A stretch of DNA of 6,465 nt from DATFAS01 sp035254305 (lineage in GTDB: Bacteria > Bacillota > Bacilli > Aneurinibacillales > RAOX-1), in NCBI GenBank assembly GCA_035254305.1, contig DATFAS010000129.1, positions 1-6,465 of the forward strand. Direction: 5' to 3'. The notes beneath the pieces were generated by a model. The model did no database searches. It was not told the origin of the DNA and saw only the letters and a program-made list of their open reading frames with translations. Below, one piece after another: positions 1 through 5,680 of this stretch. A program made the position numbers and the translations under genes. Numbering within the stretch: the stretch's first letter is position 1; each line of letters opens with the position of its first letter.

Positions 1-247
1 CACTGAAAATGAGGTTCCCACTACGATTGATATGGATGGAATAACGTATCATCTTGAAGAGCAATATTCAGGGAATGTGAATGTCGCTGGGAAGACTCCT
101 TTTTCCATCGCTGGGGAACAATATGTATGGCAATTTCAATCAGATAACCGTAAGCTACTGCGCCTTGAGTGGCAGGATGGTCGAATGATGATGTATGAAG
201 GAGAAACTATCTTACCTGCGGATGTTCAGGTATTGCGAGGGACTTAG
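1..247 (+). CDS. DUF4178-like protein, C-terminal part (5' end outside window)
   Basis: The reading frame is open from base 2 with no stop, so the first visible ATG (base 32) is most likely internal and the gene begins left of the window. The visible part is 81 residues ending in VLRGT. It has the look of the C-terminal half of a DUF4178 domain: beta-rich, with DGITYHLEEQYSG, then GEQYVWQFQS, LLRLEW and MYEGE, rich in aromatic and acidic residues and without membrane segments. DUF4178 has no established biochemical role; it is often encoded beside DUF4247 and DUF350 proteins and polyamine-synthesis-like genes. The next gene here resembles DUF4247, which supports the call. The 96-bp gap to that gene contains no obvious terminator, so the two may be co-transcribed. 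The family assignment is from memory of the sequence pattern and not from a search. Confidence 0.7.
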   Translation, partial: TENEVPTTIDMDGITYHLEEQYSGNVNVAGKTPFSIAGEQYVWQFQSDNRKLLRLEWQDGRMMMYEGETILPADVQVLRGT

Positions 248-278
248 AGAAGGATACAATTTCAAATATGGTATTTTT

Positions 279-300
279 TAGTTAGTTGATTAACTAACTA
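279..300. promoter_or_regulatory. Perfect palindrome, possible operator
   Basis: The arms TAGTTAGTT (279-287) and AACTAACTA (292-300) are exact reverse complements around a 4-nt centre, GATT. Each arm contains a TAGT/AGTT tandem. There is no T-run after it on either strand and each arm has only two G:C pairs, so an intrinsic terminator is unlikely. The size and symmetry suit a dimeric repressor site (TetR- or MarR-type operators have this form), but no regulator gene is in the window. TTGATT (286-291) inside the palindrome lies 17 nt before TTTAAC (309-314), a weak sigma-A-like pair that would start transcription about 20 nt before the lipoprotein ATG. An occluding operator is therefore possible but unproven. 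Confidence 0.45.
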
Positions 301-330
301 TTGGAATGTTTAACCAATGAATAGATTCTT

Positions 331-339
331 AGGTGGTGA
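331..339 (+). promoter_or_regulatory. Ribosome binding site that fixes the lipoprotein start
   Basis: AGGTGGTGA lies 4 nt before the ATG at 344, with the AGGTGG core 7 nt away. The upstream in-frame ATG at 317 has no purine-rich sequence before it and would place nine polar or charged residues ahead of the signal peptide, so 344 is preferred. Confidence 0.75.
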
Positions 340-343
340 TCAC

Positions 344-1126
344 ATGCTCCAACGCTTGACCACTCCATTGAAATTATGGCTGGCTATCACTCTCGTTGTT
401 GGTCTTCTGAGTGGATGTGGCAGCAGTAGCCCCGTTAGTGCAAACAACTATCCTCTCGTTTCGATTAGTGAACAAGGCAACCAAAAATCTCGTGTATACC
501 GGGCCGAGAACCAATCTGTTCCGGATGTGGCCCATGCGTTGGCGGATGAGGTGACCCCGAAAGAGATTTCTAAGGATGATCCAGACCGTATGTTTCTGGT
601 CTATCCTGACGAATGGTACCATGTACAGCGTGATCCACAGAAGGCTGAGGATACGCTAATCGAAGTGAGCAATCAAGAATTTGTGCGGCAGAATTATAAT
701 CCTTCTTTTCTACAAGGGTATATCACCGCCCAGATTATAAATGGAATCTTTGATCTTCTAAAGTCGGGTAAACAGTATGGAGACTACCGTGGTTATGGCA
801 CCCGCGATATCTACCATCCAAGTAGTGGTGGTAACTATCATGTACCAAGTACACAGGAAAAGAAGGCCACACCTCCACTTACAGTACCGAAGTCAGGTTC
901 AATTGTTAAAAGATCAGATAAAGCTCCTTCCACTTCCACACCTCCTTCAACCTCAGGTAATGGATCTAGTGTTGGATCTGAAGGAGACGTAACGAAGAAA
1001 GGAACCATCAATAAATCTGGCGGATCTGATCCTACACCTAAATCATCAAACCTCTCCCCACCCAAGAGCAACTCACCACCCAAAACAAAAGTGGGTAGCA
1101 GTGGATCCATTTCAAAACGGAGATAA
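344..1126 (+). CDS. DUF4247-like secreted lipoprotein with low-complexity tail
   Basis: This is a 260-residue protein. Residues 1-25 form a lipoprotein signal peptide: K10 after a short N-region, a hydrophobic stretch at 11-22, then the lipobox L22-S23-G24-C25. After lipidation of C25 it should sit on the outer face of the membrane; the +2 residue is Gly. Residues 35-155 form a folded core with SRVYRAENQSVPDVA (49-63), MFLVYPDEWYHVQ (83-95), DTLIEVS and FVRQNY (113-118), a pattern I associate with DUF4247, a family of unknown function. From about 158 to the end the sequence is low complexity, rich in Ser, Pro, Gly, Thr and Lys, and net basic. It contains three similar short motifs, SGSIVKR (184-190), KGTINK (219-224) and SGSISKR (253-259). 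Such a tail could span or bind the cell wall; this is inference. The DUF4178-like neighbour upstream fits. The function is unknown. Confidence 0.82.
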   Translation: MLQRLTTPLKLWLAITLVVGLLSGCGSSSPVSANNYPLVSISEQGNQKSRVYRAENQSVPDVAHALADEVTPKEISKDDPDRMFLVYPDEWYHVQRDPQKAEDTLIEVSNQEFVRQNYNPSFLQGYITAQIINGIFDLLKSGKQYGDYRGYGTRDIYHPSSGGNYHVPSTQEKKATPPLTVPKSGSIVKRSDKAPSTSTPPSTSGNGSSVGSEGDVTKKGTINKSGGSDPTPKSSNLSPPKSNSPPKTKVGSSGSISKRR

Positions 1127-1191
1127 CGTAGAGGGATATTGGTGGACTGAAAAATAATACACAATGATAGACTTCCTCGGGCACAGATCTT

Positions 1192-1221
1192 GACTTAAGC
1201 GCCCCTGGGAGTCTTATTTTT
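1192..1221 (+). terminator. Possible weak terminator of the lipoprotein gene
   Basis: GACT (1192-1195) can pair with AGTC (1210-1213), with an inner CC/GG pairing (1202-1203 with 1208-1209) and a bulge. The T-rich tail TTATTTTT follows at 1214-1221. The stem is imperfect and the site lies 65 nt after the stop codon. It coincides with the first unit of the repeat array. No better plus-strand terminator is visible between 1127 and 1435. Confidence 0.3.
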
Positions 1222-1430
1222 GGAAATGAGGACTAAATTGTTGAAATAAGCGCCTCTCAGTTCCCTATTTGCTCAAAATCCCCAAAAATCAAGGGTTACC
1301 ATCTCTTTAAGTGCCTCTCGGGACCTTATTTTGCTAGATATATGTCAGACTTCTGAAATAAGCGCCTCTAATTCCCTTGTACTCACTCTCTCCCTCTAAA
1401 AACCAAAAAGGGACCTCTCGGCCCCCTATC
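1195..1430. repeat. Array of five degenerate hairpin-like repeats
   Basis: Five copies of an approximately 27-nt unit align in register: 1195-1221, 1243-1270, 1306-1332, 1355-1380 and 1405-1430. The shared pattern is AAATAAGCGCCTCTC followed by 3-5 variable bases and CCCTTATTT. The conserved CCTCT core (CCCCT in unit 1) starts at 1202, 1253, 1314, 1365 and 1414, so the steps are 51, 61, 51 and 49 bp. The outer AAATAAG and CTTATTT ends are complementary, and the inner CC/GG flank a TCTC (GAGA on the other strand) loop in units 3 and 5, so each unit can form an imperfect stem with A/T-rich flanks. The array fills the 309-bp gap between two convergent genes. No coding frame is convincing in it. 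Its origin and role are unknown. Confidence 0.75.
1398..1425 (-). terminator. Intrinsic terminator of the EamA transporter gene
   Basis: Read on the minus strand, GGGGCC (1425-1420) pairs with GGTCCC (1415-1410) through five Watson-Crick pairs and one G-T wobble, closing a GAGA tetraloop of the stable GNRA type. The T-rich tail TTTTTGGTTTTT follows (1409-1398). The site begins about 10 nt beyond the stop codon at 1436. It is also the fifth unit of the repeat array. Confidence 0.8.
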
Positions 1431-1435
1431 ATCTT

Positions 1436-2266
1436 CTATATCTTGGTCAGCACTAATCCAGATAATGCTACTAATATACCAATTGCTTGATACCACCGAA
1501 TTTTTTCATTAAATAAGAGGAGGCCTGTCCCCATTACGACCAAACAATTCAAGCTAATGACTGGAAAAACAACACTGGCAGGACCACTGGCTAGTGCATA
1601 TAGATAACAACCAAATCCAATCACGCTTAGAATACCCACCATACTTCCAACTTTAACTTCTATTAGGTGAATCTCCTGTTTCATCATTCGTAGGGCTAAA
1701 TAGACAAACCCACCAGAATAAAAGAACAAAAGATAATTCGCGAACGAAATCTGATAAAAGGCGGTAATCTTCAAAATCACTGCACAGGAGCCAATTGACA
1801 ATAATGCCAATGCAATACGAACTAACCATGTTCTATATTCCACTTGATTGTTTCGGTTTGGTTGGAACTGTACAATCGCTGCTGCCATTACCATCAAAAT
1901 AACTCCGAGCCAATGTAGAGGTGGAATCGGCTCAGGGAAAAGAATTCCAGATGCCAGCACAGGAATAATCGCATTCATCGCAATAAGCGTGGAAGTGATC
2001 CCTGCAGGGCCCTTTTCGAAGGCTTTGGTCATTTGAATGTTACCATTCGCATTCAGAATACCTGCCGCTGCCCCAAGTAAGACAGCCCATCCTGAGAAAT
2101 GAAACTGATGTCGATAAAGTCCATAACCTGTGATAAGTAAGGAAGCCACCATATAGAAGAAAAATTGGATACTAATCTTAGATAACCCTCTGGTAGCACT
2201 CCACTTAAAGATCGAATTATTGATCCCAAAACAGAAGGTCGTTCCCAATGCTGCAAGCAACCACAT
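1436..2266 (-). CDS. EamA/DMT-superfamily membrane transporter
   Basis: This 276-residue protein is almost entirely hydrophobic, with ten predicted membrane helices near residues 1-20, 31-51, 59-80, 88-110, 117-134, 147-170, 174-194, 206-226, 230-252 and 258-276. This is the two-times-five-helix plan and usual length of EamA-family drug/metabolite transporters. Each half carries the family-type segment: GPAGITSTLIAMNAIIPVL (86-104), and GPASVVFPVIS with a following FNEKI (228-256), where the acidic residue after helix 9 is typical. Members export or exchange small metabolites or amines across the cytoplasmic membrane; the substrate cannot be read from sequence. The start is chosen for AAGGA about 10 nt upstream of the ATG and because the hydrophobic domain begins at once. 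It lies 88 bp downstream of the oxidoreductase gene on the same strand, but with its own possible promoter, so a shared transcript is uncertain. Confidence 0.88.
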   Translation of the reverse strand: MWLLAALGTTFCFGINNSIFKWSATRGLSKISIQFFFYMVASLLITGYGLYRHQFHFSGWAVLLGAAAGILNANGNIQMTKAFEKGPAGITSTLIAMNAIIPVLASGILFPEPIPPLHWLGVILMVMAAAIVQFQPNRNNQVEYRTWLVRIALALLSIGSCAVILKITAFYQISFANYLLFFYSGGFVYLALRMMKQEIHLIEVKVGSMVGILSVIGFGCYLYALASGPASVVFPVISLNCLVVMGTGLLLFNEKIRWYQAIGILVALSGLVLTKI

Positions 2267-2304
2267 GTGTATGTCATCCTTCTCTCTCCATATTCTACTT
2301 CCCT

Positions 2305-2310
2305 ATTATA
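2305..2310 (-). promoter_or_regulatory. Candidate -10 element for the EamA gene
   Basis: A perfect TATAAT lies on the minus strand 38 nt before the transporter ATG. The hexamer 17 nt further upstream (TATTTC) is a poor -35, and there is no TGn extension. The site is in the 88-bp gap after the oxidoreductase stop codon. No terminator-like hairpin with a T-run is seen in that gap, so read-through is also possible. Confidence 0.35.
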
Positions 2311-2354
2311 ATCCACGTTGGTTACAAGAAATAGTGGAAATCACACTTCTTCCA

Positions 2355-3329
2355 TTACCTAACCGTTAGGATAATCTTGCCGGTATGCTGCCTTCTTTCC
2401 ATACAGGCATGTGCTTCAGCCGCTTCACTGAGTTTGAACCTATGACCAATCTTCATTTTCAGTTGGCCTGACTCCAAATAAGGGAAAACATGATCCGCTA
2501 CACTCTGCAGAAGTTGAGGCCGCTTGCTCCTTGTAGTCCCTAAACTAAACCCAAGAATAGACCGACAGCTAGAGTGTAGATCAAGAGTAGAGATCATTCC
2601 AGCAGATCCACTTGCATTGCCGAAGTTAGCGATTCGCCCGTACATAGCTAAACAGGTTAAACTTTGCTCACTAACCGTCCCACCGATGGAATCAAGCACA
2701 ACGTCCACACCATGGCCTTTCGTTATTTCATGAACAGATTGGGCAAACCCATCGTAACTAATGACATAATCAGCACCCGCTTCTAATGCTGCTTCTGCTT
2801 TCGCCAGGTCACCAACGGTACCTATTACGGTACCCGATCCTAAAAGCTTTGCTAATTGTATGGCAGTGGTTCCAACTCCCCCAGCGGCAGCATGTACCAG
2901 CACCGTCTCTCCCTTCTCCAGCCTAGCGACATCGGCGAGAAGCTTATAAGAGGTAAAGGACACAATCGGGCAAGCTGCTGCAGTGTCCCAATCTAGTGAA
3001 TCTGAAATGGAATAGGTCAAGATTTCATCTGCTACTACATATTCCGCATAAGAGCCTGCCTTGGGAAAAGCAATAACACGTTGACCTACCTTTATCCTGT
3101 GTACATTCTCCCCAACTGCTTCGACTGTACCTGCAACATCTAATCCCGGTATGAATGGTGGCTGTCCAGCCCCATGATAATTACCGTATCGCACCTTAAT
3201 ATCGGCGAAATTCACACTGGTTGCCTCCACCCGAATCAATACTTGATGCTGCGTGGGAACAGGCTTCTCCATTTCCACGTATTTCAATCCTTCCGGTCCA
3301 CCTAGTTGACTTACAACAACTGCTTTCAT
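2355..3329 (-). CDS. Quinone oxidoreductase-type MDR protein (zinc-independent, NADPH-dependent)
   Basis: This 324-residue protein is of full length for the quinone oxidoreductase/zeta-crystallin branch of the medium-chain dehydrogenase/reductase superfamily. The N-terminal GroES-like domain has VNFADIKVRYG (39-49) and GLDVAGTVEAVG (62-73). The Rossmann domain has the nucleotide-binding HAAAGGVGTTAIQLAK (146-161), and a conserved VVLDSIGG (210-217) follows. The Cys/His ligands of catalytic zinc and the structural four-Cys lobe of alcohol dehydrogenases are absent, which places it in the zinc-free group. Such enzymes reduce quinones or conjugated enones with NADPH in the cytoplasm; the exact substrate is not predictable. 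AGGGAGGT 8 nt before the ATG fixes the start. The gene is divergent from the small zinc-ribbon gene and upstream of the transporter. I found no convincing promoter for it in 3330-3501. Confidence 0.9.
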   Translation of the reverse strand: MKAVVVSQLGGPEGLKYVEMEKPVPTQHQVLIRVEATSVNFADIKVRYGNYHGAGQPPFIPGLDVAGTVEAVGENVHRIKVGQRVIAFPKAGSYAEYVVADEILTYSISDSLDWDTAAACPIVSFTSYKLLADVARLEKGETVLVHAAAGGVGTTAIQLAKLLGSGTVIGTVGDLAKAEAALEAGADYVISYDGFAQSVHEITKGHGVDVVLDSIGGTVSEQSLTCLAMYGRIANFGNASGSAGMISTLDLHSSCRSILGFSLGTTRSKRPQLLQSVADHVFPYLESGQLKMKIGHRFKLSEAAEAHACMERRQHTGKIILTVR

Positions 3330-3501
3330 ATTCTTAGACCTCCCTGAGATATACGTTCTTGTTGCTCCAACCGATCACACAATGACATCAGGCTCATACA
3401 AAAAATTAAGCATAACCAAATACTAATTCATTTCTACATCACTTTCTGCGATCCCTTCCAATTATTTCACCAAATTCCTAGATGTGATAATTATTTGAAC
3501 A

Positions 3502-3530
3502 TTTACATTTTAATAAATTTATTGTATAAT
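3502..3530 (+). promoter_or_regulatory. Sigma-A-type promoter of the 41-residue protein gene
   Basis: TTTACA (3502-3507) and a perfect TATAAT (3525-3530) are separated by exactly 17 nt, in a very A/T-rich stretch. Transcription should start near 3537, giving a leader of about 70 nt. Just upstream are two AATTATTT direct repeats (3460-3467 and 3489-3496) and an imperfect dyad (AATTATTTCAC at 3460-3470, GTGATAATT at 3484-3492). The rest of the 3330-3501 gap shows nothing I can name. Confidence 0.7.
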
Positions 3531-3586
3531 CCATTTAACGGAACATTTAGGGGAGAAATGCACACCCAACCGATTCCGAATTTATG

Positions 3587-3595
3587 AAGGGGAGG
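3587..3595 (+). promoter_or_regulatory. Ribosome binding site of the 41-residue protein gene
   Basis: AAGGGGAGG is a strong anti-16S match, 12 nt before the ATG at 3608, slightly farther than usual. An in-frame ATG at 3584 would put this sequence inside the coding region and has no Shine-Dalgarno of its own at a usable distance, so 3608 is preferred. Confidence 0.65.
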
Positions 3596-3607
3596 TTCGA
3601 GATACCA

Positions 3608-3733
3608 ATGTCTGAAGAATGCGTATCCTGTGGGGAAAAGCTAGCCATCATGGAGAGAACTCGAAGTGAATGCTGGGATTGTCGAGACAAGATATCTCCC
3701 ACCTACTCCGATGATGAACTTGAAGAAGAATAA
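3608..3733 (+). CDS. Small zinc-ribbon-like protein, 41 residues, unknown function
   Basis: This 41-residue protein begins MSEECVSCGEKLAIMER. Two CxxC pairs, C5-x2-C8 and C22-x2-C25, are 13 residues apart, and the first is followed by Gly. This is the knuckle arrangement of a small zinc ribbon. The tail is acidic, ending in SDDELEEE. There is no signal peptide or membrane segment, so it should be cytoplasmic. Reality as a gene is supported by a consensus-like promoter, a strong Shine-Dalgarno sequence and a terminator 35 nt after the stop. I do not recognise the family. It differs from the YhfH-type short ribbons I know in spacing and tail. Possible roles are binding a larger protein or nucleic acid, or a regulatory adaptor; these are guesses. 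It stands alone on its strand between divergent and convergent neighbours. Confidence 0.75.
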   Translation: MSEECVSCGEKLAIMERTRSECWDCRDKISPTYSDDELEEE

Positions 3734-3767
3734 TCTGAATCAGCCAATTTCTTGAAGGTAACAGAAG

Positions 3768-3808
3768 AAAAACGAGCCATTAGGATTCCATTCCAAGGCT
3801 CGTTTTTT
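3768..3808. terminator. Bidirectional intrinsic terminator
   Basis: AAAAACGAGCC (3768-3778) is the exact reverse complement of GGCTCGTTTTT (3797-3807), with an 18-nt loop. The stem is six base pairs of G/C-rich core (CGAGCC/GGCTCG) flanked by an A-run on one side and a T-run on the other. On the plus strand it ends the 41-residue protein transcript with six T. On the minus strand TTTTTCTTCT follows the stem and can end the chemoreceptor transcript. Confidence 0.85.
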
Positions 3809-3821
3809 ATTGGTTATTGAT

Positions 3822-3854
3822 GAAGCGTAAAGCCTTATACCGGCCTTACGCTTC
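3822..3854. terminator. Second hairpin 3' of the chemoreceptor gene
   Basis: GAAGCGTAA (3822-3830) pairs with TTACGCTTC (3846-3854), and after one mismatch GCC (3832-3834) pairs with GGC (3842-3844). The loop is seven bases. It starts 7 nt past the chemoreceptor stop codon. No T-run follows directly on the minus strand, so it is more likely an RNA 3'-end stabiliser or an accessory to the terminator at 3768-3808 than a complete terminator. Confidence 0.5.
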
Positions 3855-3861
3855 CATTATT

Positions 3862-5646
3862 TTATAGGGTGAATTTCTTAATGGAATCTTGAAGCTGCTG
3901 GGCCATTTTGGTAAGCATTTCAGAAGAAGCGGAGATCTCTTGCATAGCTGCATTCTGCTCTTCTGCCGCAGCTGCCACCTCCTCCATATTTCCAGAGGAT
4001 TGCTCTGCAATGTGCGAGACCCCCTCAATCATTCCCGACATTCCGTGACAGCTTGCATTGATTTCCTCAACGATCGCTGAGACTTCCTCCGATTGGGCCA
4101 TAATCTCCTGAACCATTAACACAATCTCTTGGAATGAAGCCCCTGTCTGTTGAACCATGTTGATCCCTTCTTCAACCGAGGCACTTCCATCCTGCATGGA
4201 CACAACCGCCTTGTCCGATTCCTCTTGGATCTTCTTGATAATCTGATCAATTTCACCTGCTGCTTGACCCGATTGTTCTGCTAATTTCCGAACCTCATCC
4301 GCAACAATCGCGAAGCCTCGCCCGTGCTCCCCTGCTCTTGCAGCCTCAATCGCAGCATTTAGTGCTAGAAGATTGGTTTGGCTCGCTATTTGGGTAATAA
4401 AGCCAACAATTTTATTAATTTCCTTCGATTTTTCCCCTAATTCATTAATAATTTTAGAAGTATCTCCGACTTTACATCGAACCACATGCATCTGCTCAAT
4501 CGTCTGGTTAACAACATTTGTACCTGTGAAGGCTCTTTCGTTCGCCCTCTGTGTGAGATCGGCAACCGAATGAATCGAAGCAGCGGATTGATCCATCCCT
4601 TTGGTAATCTCAGCAACCGCTTCAAGTGCTTCACCTGTATGCGAGGCCTGTCTCTCTGCACCCACTGCTACTTCCTGAACAGAGCCTGTAATTTGTTCTG
4701 ATGCCCGACTAGTCGTCTCTGCACTGACCGCTAATTGATGGGAAGAAGCTGCTACTTGCTCTACACTATGATGAACTTCGATAATTAAACTCTTAAGATT
4801 AGACGTCATCCTATTGAAATCGATCACAAGCTGACCAATTTCATCCTTATTTCCGATCTGAAGGGGCTCACCTGTTAGATCACCCGCAGCAATCTGTCTT
4901 GCCTGATGTTCAAGCTTGCGAAGAGGTACTGTAATATGATTAGAAAATAAATAAACAATAATAGTACCTAACAAAAGAGAAATACCTAATGTGATCATAA
5001 GAACACTAAGAACTTCATTAGCTCCACTATTGAAATCCATTAAATAGGCTCCTGCTCCAATGTTCCAGCCCCAGTGAGGATCTTTTTCCGTATAACTAAT
5101 CTTCGTTTCTAGTTGATTCGGATTGCTTGGCAGCGGATAATCGTAAAAAGTGAATCCACCACCCTCCTTCGCATGTGAAACAAGGGATTCAATCATCGTT
5201 TGATGGGTAACAGTGTCTAGTACTACATTTCCTTTAGGGTCGGTAAAACCCAACAAATTCTTTCCTTCTGAAGTTGGGTGAGCCAATAAGACTCCGCTAT
5301 CATCGACAGCAAAAGTGTATCCATTCGGGCCAAGATCAATGTTTTTGTTAATAGGTCTTTTTCCTTGACCATCCTTTTCACCTATCATCTGAACGCGTAC
5401 TTGTTCTTGTGCTTCACCAAGAGAGATGCTCCCTTTTTTCACTTGTTTATCCATGAGATCAATCATTTGGATGATGGAACGAACATTATTTTTTAAACGG
5501 ATCTCTCCGGAATGACTGAGCTCTGACTTAGCATGTTGATAAGCGACCATCCCGATAATTAGACTTGGAACAGCAAGTAGAAGCAAACACATGGATATTA
5601 GCTTTACACTTAATGATTTTTTAATTTTTAATCTGAATATCTTCAT
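3862..5646 (-). CDS. Methyl-accepting chemotaxis protein, Cache-HAMP-MA type
   Basis: This 594-residue transmembrane chemoreceptor has TM1 at about 13-36 and then an extracellular single-Cache-like sensor (about 45-205) with GYTFAVDDSGVLLAHP (109-124), GGGFTFYDYP and HWGWNIGAGAYL (191-202). TM2 is at about 212-234 and HAMP at 235-287 (TVPLRKLEHQARQIAAGDL). The cytoplasmic signalling domain carries the near-invariant hairpin tip ITQIASQTNLLALNAAIEAA (417-436) and GRGFAIVADEVRKLAEQS (442-459), which binds CheA and CheW. AAAAEEQNAA (558-567) matches the methylation-site consensus. The likely ligand class is small organic acids or similar, but this cannot be fixed. The start at 5646 is preferred because AGGGGG precedes it by 10 nt. 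An in-frame ATG at 5667 has no Shine-Dalgarno. The EAL gene ends 34 bp upstream on the same strand, so co-transcription is likely. The receptor appears intact. Confidence 0.95.
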   Translation of the reverse strand: MKIFRLKIKKSLSVKLISMCLLLLAVPSLIIGMVAYQHAKSELSHSGEIRLKNNVRSIIQMIDLMDKQVKKGSISLGEAQEQVRVQMIGEKDGQGKRPINKNIDLGPNGYTFAVDDSGVLLAHPTSEGKNLLGFTDPKGNVVLDTVTHQTMIESLVSHAKEGGGFTFYDYPLPSNPNQLETKISYTEKDPHWGWNIGAGAYLMDFNSGANEVLSVLMITLGISLLLGTIIVYLFSNHITVPLRKLEHQARQIAAGDLTGEPLQIGNKDEIGQLVIDFNRMTSNLKSLIIEVHHSVEQVAASSHQLAVSAETTSRASEQITGSVQEVAVGAERQASHTGEALEAVAEITKGMDQSAASIHSVADLTQRANERAFTGTNVVNQTIEQMHVVRCKVGDTSKIINELGEKSKEINKIVGFITQIASQTNLLALNAAIEAARAGEHGRGFAIVADEVRKLAEQSGQAAGEIDQIIKKIQEESDKAVVSMQDGSASVEEGINMVQQTGASFQEIVLMVQEIMAQSEEVSAIVEEINASCHGMSGMIEGVSHIAEQSSGNMEEVAAAAEEQNAAMQEISASSEMLTKMAQQLQDSIKKFTL

Positions 5647-5656
5647 TATGGATGAT

Positions 5657-5662
5657 CCCCCT
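5657..5662 (-). promoter_or_regulatory. Ribosome binding site that fixes the chemoreceptor start
   Basis: AGGGGG on the minus strand lies 10 nt before the ATG at 5646. It would fall inside the coding region if translation began at the in-frame ATG at 5667. Confidence 0.6.
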
Positions 5663-5680
5663 ATCATGTAGATATCTAGT

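Noticed and set aside
279..300. Intrinsic terminator after the DUF4178-like gene
   Set aside because: The stem is A/T-rich and no T-run follows on either strand; the run of T lies on the 5' side on the plus strand.
317..343. Nine-residue extension of the lipoprotein from the ATG at 317
   Set aside because: It has no ribosome binding site, adds acidic and polar residues ahead of the signal peptide, and would bury the strong Shine-Dalgarno sequence at 331-339.
777..992. 71-residue plus-strand open frame inside the lipoprotein gene
   Set aside because: It is an alternative frame of the low-complexity region (runs of V, T, H and L) with no ribosome binding site.
838..1164. 108-residue minus-strand open frame opposite the lipoprotein tail
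   Set aside because: It is the antisense shadow of the Ser/Pro/Gly-rich tail, with no Shine-Dalgarno and no recognisable domain.
1195..1430. CRISPR array
   Set aside because: The repeats are degenerate with unequal steps (49-61 bp), each is itself terminator-like, and no cas genes are near.
1127..1435. Mobile-element remnant or hidden gene in the 309-bp gap
   Set aside because: No transposase-like reading frame, terminal inverted repeats or target duplication was seen. Repeats explain most of the gap.
2053..2316. 87-residue minus-strand open frame overlapping the transporter start
   Set aside because: It overlaps the transporter in another frame. The transporter frame has the full ten-helix family pattern.
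5647..5667. Seven-residue N-terminal extension of the chemoreceptor from the ATG at 5667
   Set aside because: No Shine-Dalgarno precedes 5667, and the good AGGGGG lies between it and the ATG at 5646.
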